From Pseudomonadota bacterium (GTDB lineage Bacteria; Pseudomonadota; Alphaproteobacteria; Azospirillales; Azospirillaceae): a stretch of 14,796 nt of DNA. Both the position numbers and the translations under genes were made by a program. This document shows, in pieces, positions 5,952 through 12,829 of this stretch; position 1 is the stretch's first letter, and each line of letters opens with the position of its first letter. The notes beneath the pieces are model-generated. The model saw only the letters and a list, made by a program, of their open reading frames with translations, ran no database searches and had not been told where the DNA came from. The DNA lies in contig JAEYPE010000267.1 in assembly GCA_023411035.1 (NCBI GenBank), positions 1 to 14,796 on the forward strand. The letters run 5' to 3'.

Positions 5952-7529
5952 ATGTCCCTGCCTTCGTTCCTTCGCCTGCTTCTGATCGCTCTGTCCATCG
6001 GCGCCGGCGCTTCCGGCGCCGCGCTTCCGGCGACGGCGGGAACATTGCGGGCGAGCCTTTCCGACGATTTGACGACCGTCGACCCGTTCGTCTTTCCCGG
6101 CCTCATCACCTCGGGGGTGCTGCGGCAGGTCTATGAGGGCTTCACCACCATCGACACCGCCGGCAACGCCGTTCCGGCACTGGCCACAGGCTGGGAGACG
6201 CCGGACGGCGGACGTACCTGGCGCATCACCCTGCGTCCGGGCGTGCATTTCCATTCGGGGCGGGAATTCACCGCCGCCGACGTCCTGTGGACCTGGGAAC
6301 GCCATCTGACGCGCAAGCCCCAGCCCGGCTACAGCGCCTTCTACCTGCGCGGCATCGAAGGGGCGGCGGCGTTGCAGCAGGGAACCGCCGCATCGCTGTC
6401 CGGCGTGGCCATTCCCGATCCCCATACGCTGGTCGTGCGGCTGATCGAGCCGGACGCGCTGTTCCCGCTCTATCCGTTCCTGTTCGTCGACCGCGGAATG
6501 GAGGCCGAGTACGGTCCGGCGTGGCACGAGCAGGCGTCCGGCGGCACCGGGCCGTTCCGCCTCCTGTCCTGGCGCCGGGGCGAGTCGGTGCGCCTGGAGG
6601 CCCACGCCGGCCATTGGGGCGGCGCCCCCGCCGTGGACGGGGTGTCCCTGGCAGTGCTGCCCGACGCCAACACGCTGCTGGCGCGCTACGACGCCGGAGA
6701 CCTCGACGTCGCGCCGCTTCCCGAGAATGTGGTGCGCACGGCGGTGCGCCAGCCGCGCTACGACGGGCAGATCCAGGCGTTTGCGCGCGCGCAGGTGCGC
6801 TACCTCGCCATGAACCAGGATTTGTACCCGCCCTTCCGCGACCGGCGGGTGCGCCAGGCGTTGTGGTACGCGCTCGACCGGGTTGCCACCGTGGATGGTC
6901 TGCACGCCGGGCGGGCGCTGCTGACGGACGGCTTCGTCACGCCCGGCCTGGGCGGCTACCGTCCCGACGCGGCGCCACTGACCCCGACCGATCCGCACCG
7001 GGCGAAGGCGCTGCTGGCGGAGGCCGGTTACGCCGGCGGCCACGGCCTGCCGCCGCTCCAGATCGCCGGTGGACCCAACTTGCGGGAGGAAGCGACCTAT
7101 TTCGCCGCCCAGCTCGGCGCGGCACTGGGGATACCGGTCGGGGTGCGGATTCAAGACCGCGCCGCCTTTGTGGCGGCGATCAACGAGGGGCGCGAGGCGC
7201 TGTTCATCAACGGCTGGACGGTGGATTTCCCCGACCCCATGGACCAGCTTGCCAGCCAATGGCACAGCGCCAGCCCGACCAACCGCAGCCGCTGGCACAA
7301 TCCGGATTTCGACCGGCTGATGGACCGGGCGCGCGGACTCGCCGACCCCGCGGCCCGCAACGCGCTGTACCGGGAAGCCGAAAGCCTGCTGCGGGATGAG
7401 GCCGTCGCGGTGCCGCTGCCGGTGCTGCAATTCGTGGCGCTGGTGCGGCCGGGCGTGACGGGGGTGGTCATCCGGCCGGACGGCACGCCGGACTACCGTT
7501 CCGCCCGGTTGCCCACCCGGTCGCCATGA
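5952..7529 (+). CDS. ABC transporter substrate-binding protein, dipeptide/oligopeptide/nickel type (SBP_bac_5)
   Basis: A 525-residue secreted protein. An N-terminal signal peptide (hydrophobic LLLIALSIGAGASGAAL, probable cleavage after ATAG near residue 30) leads into a family-5 binding protein. Hallmarks are TVDPF near residue 45, the YEGFTTID segment, LATGWE...RTWRITLRPGVHFHSG (about 78-103) followed by FTAADVLWTWER. Later come VRYLAMNQ, VRQALWYALDR and the FINGWTVDFPDPMDQL segment. Such proteins capture peptides, opines, nickel chelates or glutathione in the periplasm; the ligand is not predictable here. ATG 5952 has no clear ribosome binding site, but upstream in-frame starts are lacking and the signal peptide fits. 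Its stop overlaps the permease start by 4 nt (ATGA). Confidence 0.92.
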   Translation: MSLPSFLRLLLIALSIGAGASGAALPATAGTLRASLSDDLTTVDPFVFPGLITSGVLRQVYEGFTTIDTAGNAVPALATGWETPDGGRTWRITLRPGVHFHSGREFTAADVLWTWERHLTRKPQPGYSAFYLRGIEGAAALQQGTAASLSGVAIPDPHTLVVRLIEPDALFPLYPFLFVDRGMEAEYGPAWHEQASGGTGPFRLLSWRRGESVRLEAHAGHWGGAPAVDGVSLAVLPDANTLLARYDAGDLDVAPLPENVVRTAVRQPRYDGQIQAFARAQVRYLAMNQDLYPPFRDRRVRQALWYALDRVATVDGLHAGRALLTDGFVTPGLGGYRPDAAPLTPTDPHRAKALLAEAGYAGGHGLPPLQIAGGPNLREEATYFAAQLGAALGIPVGVRIQDRAAFVAAINEGREALFINGWTVDFPDPMDQLASQWHSASPTNRSRWHNPDFDRLMDRARGLADPAARNALYREAESLLRDEAVAVPLPVLQFVALVRPGVTGVVIRPDGTPDYRSARLPTRSP

Positions 7530-8410
7530 GGGGGCGCCTGCCGGGGCTGCTTCTTCTGGCCGGAGCCGCGGTGGTGGCGAGCTTTCTGGCATCCCGCGCG
7601 CTGCCGGGCGATCCGGTCATGCTCATGGTGGACGGCCGGGCCGCAGACCCCGAGATGATCCGCCGGCTGCGCGAGAGCATGGGGCTGGACCAGCCGCTGG
7701 CCGTCCAATTCCTGTCTTATGTCCTTGCCTTGCTGCGGGGCGATCTCGGCCATTCGCTGCGGTACGGCGGGGTGCCGGTGACGCAGTTGTTGGGCGATGC
7801 TCTGCCGGTGACGCTGGGGCTACTGGCGGGCGCCGCCGCGCTGGCCCTGCCCTTCGGACTCGCCCTGGGCCTCGCCGCCGCCGATGACCGGCGGGCATGG
7901 CCGGGCACGGCCCTCACCATCGGATCGGTGCTGGCCTTGTCCGTGCCGCCGCTGGCGCTGGCGACCTGGCTGATGCTGGCGGGGTCCGGCACGGCGCCAT
8001 GGGCGGTGGCGGCGCTGGCCCTGCCGGCGGCGGCGCTGATTGCCCGCCTGACGCGGACCCAGGTGATGGACGTGCTGGGGCGCGATTTCATCCGCACCGC
8101 ACAGGCCAAGGGGCTTGGGCGGGCCGCCGTGCTGCTGCGCCATGCCCTGCCGAACGCGCTGGTGCCGTTGACGGCAGCGATCGGATCGGTGGCGGGAACG
8201 ATCCTCACCACCACGGCGGCGGTGGAAACCGTCTTCGCCCTGCCGGGAATCGGACGCCTGACCGTCCAGGCGGTGCTGGCCCGCGACCACCCGGTGGCCG
8301 CCGCCGCCGTTCTGGTCTTCGTCCTGGCGCAGGTCGCTATCAGCCTGACCGCCGAACTGTTGATCGGCCTCGCCGATCCGCGGCTGCGCGGCGATGGGGA
8401 ACCGCCATGA
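7526..8410 (+). CDS. ABC transporter permease, DppB-type
   Basis: A 294-residue inner-membrane permease with about six membrane helices. The first helix is followed by the RALPGDPV segment and MGLDQPLAVQFLSYVLALLRGDLG, which is characteristic of the DppB/OppB/NikB family. The cytoplasmic EAA loop that docks the ATPase is at about residues 187-211 (DFIRTAQAKGLG, then LLRHALPNALVP). The C-terminal half has VETVFALPGIGRL and DHPV, also family hallmarks. It is slightly shorter than typical family members, which have a longer second periplasmic part. It overlaps the gene before and the gene after by 4 nt each, so it is translationally coupled. Confidence 0.95.
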   Translation: MRGRLPGLLLLAGAAVVASFLASRALPGDPVMLMVDGRAADPEMIRRLRESMGLDQPLAVQFLSYVLALLRGDLGHSLRYGGVPVTQLLGDALPVTLGLLAGAAALALPFGLALGLAAADDRRAWPGTALTIGSVLALSVPPLALATWLMLAGSGTAPWAVAALALPAAALIARLTRTQVMDVLGRDFIRTAQAKGLGRAAVLLRHALPNALVPLTAAIGSVAGTILTTTAAVETVFALPGIGRLTVQAVLARDHPVAAAAVLVFVLAQVAISLTAELLIGLADPRLRGDGEPP

Positions 8411-9228
8411 ACGCGGCAGGCTCCCTCGCCGGGCGCGCCGGGCTTCTGCTCGCGGCGGCGCTTGCGGTCCCACTGGCCCTGGCTGCCCTTCTGCTTCCGC
8501 TCGACCCATCCGCCATGGATCTCGGGCGGGCCTGGGCCGGGCCGTCCGCCGCCCATCCGCTGGGGTGCGACGGGCTGGGCCGCGACGTCGCCGCCCGGCT
8601 GATCGCCGGGACGGGAACGTCCTTCTCCATCGCCGGTCTGGCGCTCGGCCTCGCGGTGGCTCTTGGCTTCGCGGTGGGCGGGGCCGCGGGATGGATCGGC
8701 GGACGGATGGACTCGGTGGTCCTGCGGCTGGCCGATCTGCTGCACGGCTTTCCCGAACTGTCGCTCGCCATCGTCGCCTCGGCGCTGCTGGGGCCGGGCA
8801 CGGAGGCCATGGTGCTGACGCTCTCCCTGGCGGCGTGGCCTTCGCAGGTCCGCTGGTGCCGGGCGCTGGCCCTGTCGAACCGGATCGCCGAGCATGTGTC
8901 CGCCGCCACCGCCCTCGGCGCGGGGCCGCTGCATACGGTCCGCCATCATCTTCTGCCGGCGGTCGCGGGACCGGTCGCCATCCGCGCCGCCCTGTCCATC
9001 GGCCCCGTCATGGTGGCGGAGGCGACGCTGAGCGGCCTGGGGCTGGGCATCCAGGAGCCGGCGGTATCCCTCGGCACGCTGATCCGCGACGGGCTGGCCG
9101 ACCTGCGCGGCGCCCCGCACCTGATCGCCGCGACGACCGTCACCGTGGCCGCCATCGCGCTTGCCATCAACCTGCTGGCCGAGGGTGTGCGCGGGAAGCC
9201 GTTCCGCCTCCGATGGTGGCGTGGGTAG
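8407..9228 (+). CDS. ABC transporter permease, DppC-type
   Basis: A 273-residue inner-membrane permease that would pair with the DppB-type protein. Family signs are HPLGCDGLGRDVAARL at about 50-65, followed by the helix FSIAGLALGLAVALGF and WIGGRMDSVVLRLADLLHGFPEL. The EAA loop is at about 161-185 (AEHVSAATALGAGPL, HHLLPAVAGP), followed by EATLSGLGLGIQEP. The classical Thr in HPLGTD is Cys here, and the loop is more divergent than in the partner. The operon ends here: no ATPase gene follows, and the next gene is a different transporter after a 131-bp gap. Confidence 0.93.
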   Translation: MNAAGSLAGRAGLLLAAALAVPLALAALLLPLDPSAMDLGRAWAGPSAAHPLGCDGLGRDVAARLIAGTGTSFSIAGLALGLAVALGFAVGGAAGWIGGRMDSVVLRLADLLHGFPELSLAIVASALLGPGTEAMVLTLSLAAWPSQVRWCRALALSNRIAEHVSAATALGAGPLHTVRHHLLPAVAGPVAIRAALSIGPVMVAEATLSGLGLGIQEPAVSLGTLIRDGLADLRGAPHLIAATTVTVAAIALAINLLAEGVRGKPFRLRWWRG

Positions 9229-9359
9229 CGTCCGGTCGGACGACACGCTGGCGCAAGGGTCCTATCGCATCCCGGCATTGGCCCGGCGGGCGGGAATGCG
9301 GTAGGCGGGAGATTGCCTGATCTAGCGCATTGCAATTCCTCCCCTTATTTGGACCCTCC

Positions 9360-10562
9360 ATGCCGACCCACGAGACTCCGCCCGCCCCCTTCCCGCTCTT
9401 GCTGGCGGAGGTGACCGGCGTGCAGACCGTCGCCTCCCTGTCCGTCCTGACCCTGGCGACCGTCGCCCCGCTGGCCGCGGCGTCGCTGGGGGTGGGGGCG
9501 GAGGTCGTCGGCTATCAGATCAGCGTGATCTATGGGGCGGCGGCCCTGGTGTCGGCCTTCGCCGGGCTGGTCGTGCGGCGCTGGGGCGCCGGGACGGTGG
9601 GCATTCTGGCGATGCTGCTGGGAATGGTGGGATGCCTGGGGATCGCCACCGGGTGGCTGTGGGCCGCCGCCCTGGCGTCGGTGCTGATCGGCATCGGCTA
9701 TGGGCTGGTGAACCCGTCCTCCTCCCATCTGCTGAACCGCTTCACCCCGCCGGCCCGGCGCAATCTGGTCTTTTCGCTGAAGCAGACCGGCGTGCCGCTG
9801 GCCGGCGTTCTGGCCGGGCTTCTGCTGCCGGGAATCGCGGAGTTCGCGGGCTGGCGCGGGGCGGCGTTGGCCGTGGCCGGGATGTTCGCGCTTCTGCTGG
9901 TCCTCTTCGCACCGGGGCGCCGGATGTGGGACGACGACCGCAGCCCCGGCCTGCCGATCCGCAGCAACCTGATGGAGGGGCCGCGGCTGGTCTGGCGGGT
10001 TCCCGCGCTCCGCGGATTCGCCCTGATGGGCTTCTGCTTCTCGGCGATCCAGCTTTCGCTGATGGCCTTCACGGTGAACATGCTGGTCCATGACCTGGAC
10101 TGGTCCATCGTGTCCGCCGGCCTCGCCGTGTCGGCGATGCAGGCGGCGGGGGCGGCGGGGCGCATCGGCTGGGGGCTGCTGGCCGACCGGCTGCGCTCCG
10201 GCATCGCGGTTCTGGGCACGATCGGGGGGGTATCCGCCGCCGCCGCGCTCGCCGCCGCCTCCCTGGCGCCGAGTTGGCCGGTACCGGCGGTTCTCGCCGT
10301 GCTGATGGTGTTCGGGGGAGCGGCCATCGGCTGGAACGGCGTGTTCCTGGCCGAGGTGGCGCGGGTGTCTCCGCCGGGCACGGCCAGCACGGCGACCGGC
10401 GGGGCGCTGATGTTCACCTTTTCCGGGGTGGTCGTCGGGCCGTCGCTGTTCGCCGCCCTGTTCAACAGCGTGGGCAGCTACGGCGAGACCTTCGCCCTGA
10501 TGACGGCCTTTCCACTGGCCGGTGCGGCGGCGGTGCTGTGGTGGTCCCGCCGGAAGGGGTGA
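9360..10562 (+). CDS. Major facilitator superfamily transporter
   Basis: A 400-residue polytopic membrane protein, about 12 helices in two halves. The first half has the MFS motif-A region (GLVVRRWGAGTVGI near 69-82) and GIGYGLVNPSSSHLLNRF (about 111-128). The segment ARRNLVFSLKQTGVPLAG (132-149) is typical of the CynX/NimT-like and sugar/drug-H+ antiporter branches. The second half has GRIGWGLLADRLRSGI, again a motif-A-like loop. Substrate is unknown. ATG 9360 is used; its ribosome binding site is weak, and a TTG 10 codons upstream (9330) is an alternative. It is separated from the ABC operon by 131 bp, so it may have its own promoter; none is clear. The 3' end converges on the SDR gene. Confidence 0.9.
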   Translation: MPTHETPPAPFPLLLAEVTGVQTVASLSVLTLATVAPLAAASLGVGAEVVGYQISVIYGAAALVSAFAGLVVRRWGAGTVGILAMLLGMVGCLGIATGWLWAAALASVLIGIGYGLVNPSSSHLLNRFTPPARRNLVFSLKQTGVPLAGVLAGLLLPGIAEFAGWRGAALAVAGMFALLLVLFAPGRRMWDDDRSPGLPIRSNLMEGPRLVWRVPALRGFALMGFCFSAIQLSLMAFTVNMLVHDLDWSIVSAGLAVSAMQAAGAAGRIGWGLLADRLRSGIAVLGTIGGVSAAAALAAASLAPSWPVPAVLAVLMVFGGAAIGWNGVFLAEVARVSPPGTASTATGGALMFTFSGVVVGPSLFAALFNSVGSYGETFALMTAFPLAGAAAVLWWSRRKG

Positions 10563-10563
10563 T

Positions 10564-10616
10564 GTCCGGGGGAAGCGGCGTTCCGGACCGGACACCGCCC
10601 GCCCCGTCTTTACGGG
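10564..10616. terminator. Stem-loops between convergent genes, possible bidirectional terminator
   Basis: Two short inverted repeats fill the 57-bp gap between the convergent MFS and SDR genes. One is GTCCGG with CCGGAC (10564-10588), the other CCCGT-CTTT-ACGGG (10603-10616), a 5-bp stem with a tetraloop. Neither is followed by a T-run. The position supports a terminator role; the sequence support is moderate. Confidence 0.4.
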
Positions 10617-10619
10617 AGC

Positions 10620-11321
10620 CTACACCGACCGTGCCAGACCGCCGTCCACCCGGATGTTCTGCCCGGTGATGTAGCCGGCCCCGTCGGAGGCGAGGAAGGC
10701 GACGGTCGCCGCGATTTCCTCGCTCTTGCCATAGCGGCCCATCGGCACGCCCTTGCGCCGCTCCTCCGTCGCCGGAAGGCTGTCGATCCATCCGGGCAGC
10801 ACGTTGTTCATCCGCACATTGTCGGCGGCGTACTGGTCCGCGAAAAGCTTGGTGAAGGAGGCCAGCCCGGCCCGCGCGACGGCGGAGGTCGGGAACATCG
10901 GGCTCGGCTCGAAGGCCCAGGCGGTGGAGATGTTGATGATCGAGCCGCCCTTCTGCCGCACCATGACCGGGGTCACCAGCCGGACCGCGCGGACCACGTT
11001 CAGGAAATAGACCTCGATCCCCTTGTGCCAGTCCTCGTCGGTCAGTTCCAGCAGCGGCTTGCGCGGGCCGTGGCCGGCGCTGTTCACCAGCGCGTCGATG
11101 CGGCCCCAGCGCTCCATCGTCCGGTCCACCAGACGCTCCAGATCCTCGGCGGACTGGTTCGATCCGGTCACACCGATCCCGCCCAGCTCCTCCGCCAGAG
11201 CCTCCCCCTTGCCCGAGGAGGACAGCACCGCGACCTTGAAACCGTCCGCCGCCAGCCGGCGCGCCGCCGCAGCCCCCATGCCGCTGCCGCCCGCGGTGAT
11301 GATCGCAACCTTGTCGCCCAT
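10620..11321 (-). CDS. Short-chain dehydrogenase/reductase (SDR) family protein with altered active site
   Basis: A 233-residue Rossmann-fold protein. The cofactor loop TAGGSGMGAA (about residues 9-18) and the NSAG strand (80-83) are intact, and so is the structural/catalytic Asn108 in LNVV. The active-site triad is changed. The Ser position (13 before the Tyr site) is Thr133 in ISTAW, the Tyr position is Ser146, and the Lys position four residues later is Arg150 (TSAVARAG). The C-terminus GYITGQNIRVDGG is typical SDR. ATG (11321) follows a GGAAGGGA ribosome binding site; an upstream extension of the frame to 11408 is not used because the Rossmann fold starts at MGDKVAII. The protein may bind NAD(P) and act as a non-classical reductase or a non-catalytic sensor. 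It is likely co-transcribed with the small gene upstream. Confidence 0.88.
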   Translation of the reverse strand: MGDKVAIITAGGSGMGAAAARRLAADGFKVAVLSSSGKGEALAEELGGIGVTGSNQSAEDLERLVDRTMERWGRIDALVNSAGHGPRKPLLELTDEDWHKGIEVYFLNVVRAVRLVTPVMVRQKGGSIINISTAWAFEPSPMFPTSAVARAGLASFTKLFADQYAADNVRMNNVLPGWIDSLPATEERRKGVPMGRYGKSEEIAATVAFLASDGAGYITGQNIRVDGGLARSV

Positions 11322-11417
11322 GATGTCCCTTCCCTTTCCTGCCCGAAACGGTTCGTCCGTTCCTTCCCCTCCTGTATGGCACCGGATGGAAGGCCGGACC
11401 AGGGGCAAGGGGACCGG

Positions 11418-11543
11418 TCAGAGGGTGAAGAGGAAAGCCAGCGAAGCGACCGGAGCCGCCGTGACGAAACCGACGGCGACAAGACGCTCGATCGGGCTCC
11501 AGGACGCCCAATCCCGCTGAAGCGAGGACAAGAACGACTTCAT
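11418..11543 (-). CDS. Small single-span membrane protein, 41 aa
   Basis: A short ORF of 41 residues. An amphipathic, aromatic N-terminus (MKSFLSSLQRDWASW) is followed by ERLVAVGFVTAAPVASLAFL, about 20 residues, predicted to form one membrane helix. GAGGGA lies just before its ATG, and it ends 96 nt before the SDR start on the same strand, consistent with an operon. I do not recognise a family. The composition is protein-like, unlike shadow frames, which are Arg/Pro-rich. Start, ribosome site and hydrophobic helix support a real gene but do not prove it. Confidence 0.55.
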   Translation of the reverse strand: MKSFLSSLQRDWASWSPIERLVAVGFVTAAPVASLAFLFTL

Positions 11544-11566
11544 GTTCCCTCACGGCCCGATCGATG

Positions 11567-11577
11567 TTGCAGTGCAA
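11567..11577. promoter_or_regulatory. TTGCA-G-TGCAA palindrome upstream of the small membrane gene
   Basis: TTGCAGTGCAA is a perfect 5-bp inverted repeat with one central base, lying 24 nt before the small gene's start, in a short AT-richer patch that includes TTTAGATAG. It is a candidate operator. The form TTGC-N3-GCAA resembles sites reported for PhaR-like polyhydroxybutyrate regulators of alphaproteobacteria, but this link is tentative. Confidence 0.35.
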
Positions 11578-11654
11578 TTTAGATAGGGCTTTTCCGGGCG
11601 CCGGTGCCACTGGAGAGGCATCCGCAAAGCGGAAATCCGGCCAGTGATGCAGGG

Positions 11655-11667
11655 CCGCCACAGGCGG
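11655..11667 (-). terminator. Weak stem-loop after the GT9 gene
   Basis: CCGCC-ACA-GGCGG lies about 40 nt past the stop of the - strand glycosyltransferase gene. There is no T-run on the - strand. It could end the glycosyltransferase transcript; the rest of the 11544-11701 gap holds the palindrome listed separately and a small TCCGC-AAA-GCGGA hairpin at 11621-11633. Confidence 0.25.
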
Positions 11668-11701
11668 GGCCACCACGGACCGAAAAGCCGGACCAGGCCC
11701 T

Positions 11702-12829
11702 CTACCCGCCGAACAGGGCGAGGATGCGCGGCACCGCCTGCTCCGGCGGGATCGACGCGATGCAGTGCGCCTCCGCCGCCATGCAGCTTTCCGCCGGGCA
11801 AGGCGGCAGCGCCGCAGCGGGCCGCAGCACCAGTGATCGCGCGCACCAGGGGCGGAAGCGCTCCGGCGCGTGGTAGTGATTCGGGTCCCCGCCCTCCGGA
11901 TGGCAGGAGAAGACGGCGACCGGCACGCCCACGGCGGCCCCCAGATGCGCCGGACCGGAATCCATGGCGATCAGCCCCGCCGTCCGTTCGATCACCGCCG
12001 CCGCCGGACGCAGCCCGGTCCGTCCGGTGAGGTCGAGCACCCGCCCCGGCAAGGCCGCGGCGATCCGCTCCGCCGCCGCCCGCTCCAGTCCGGTGCCGAG
12101 AACCGCCACCCGCGCGCCGAGCGCAACCGCCGCCACGGCAACCACCGCCGCCAGCCGTTCCGGCGGGTATTCGCGCCGCGAGGCGGCGGCCCCCGGCGCC
12201 ACGGCGACGACCCGCTCTCCCTCCGCATCGGCAAGCAGGCGGGCGGCCTCCGCCCGGTCTTCCGCGGTCAGGTACAGCTCCACCCCGGCATCGTCCGGAA
12301 CGCCGCCGGCGAAGCGCAGCAAATCGAGGTTCTGCTCCACCTCGTGACGGCCCGGCGGGGGCGTCAGCCGGTGGGTGTAGGCGCGGTCGAATCCCGCGTT
12401 GCCCGACGCCTTCCAGGGGGTGACCGTCTCCGAAAAGCCCAGAACGGCACGGGCGCGGCTGTTCGCGGCGAAGGAGGTGGCGCCGTGCCGGTCGAAGTCG
12501 TAGCGGGGAACCAGCGTCAGGTCGAAACCGGCGCGGAACGCCTCCGCGAAGGCCGCGGCGGCGCCGGGCGTGACGGCGCGCAGGTCGATGCCGCCCCCTG
12601 ACTTCGGATGGGGCGCCACCACCGCGTCCACATGCGGGCAAGGGGCGGCGAGGTCGGCCACGGCGGGGCGCACCGCCAGCACGATGCGCGCCTGCGGCGC
12701 CGAGGCCCGCAGCCCGCGCAGGAACGGCGTGGCGAGCACGAAATCGCCCACCTCGTCCAGCTTCACGACCAGAATGCGCCGGGCGGATGCGAGGTCGAAG
12801 ACGGGGAGATCGAAGACGGCGCCGGTCAT
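11702..12829 (-). CDS. Glycosyltransferase family 9 (heptosyltransferase-like) protein
   Basis: A 375-residue protein of the ADP-heptose:LPS-heptosyltransferase fold (GT-B). The N-domain has ILVVKLDEVGDFVLATPFLRGLR (about 19-41), the signature GD...L.TP.L start. The C-domain has VVAVAPGAAASRREYPPERLAAV and the donor-binding motif MDSGPAHLGAAVGVPVAVF, with Asp290 and His295. The C-terminus has a Cys-rich tail (PPCPAESC, then HC). Length and motifs fit GT9 enzymes, which may transfer heptose or other sugars; the actual donor and acceptor are unknown. The start ATG overlaps the end of the GT41 gene by 4 nt, so both are in one operon and may act on the same glycan pathway. Confidence 0.9.
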   Translation of the reverse strand: MTGAVFDLPVFDLASARRILVVKLDEVGDFVLATPFLRGLRASAPQARIVLAVRPAVADLAAPCPHVDAVVAPHPKSGGGIDLRAVTPGAAAAFAEAFRAGFDLTLVPRYDFDRHGATSFAANSRARAVLGFSETVTPWKASGNAGFDRAYTHRLTPPPGRHEVEQNLDLLRFAGGVPDDAGVELYLTAEDRAEAARLLADAEGERVVAVAPGAAASRREYPPERLAAVVAVAAVALGARVAVLGTGLERAAAERIAAALPGRVLDLTGRTGLRPAAAVIERTAGLIAMDSGPAHLGAAVGVPVAVFSCHPEGGDPNHYHAPERFRPWCARSLVLRPAAALPPCPAESCMAAEAHCIASIPPEQAVPRILALFGG

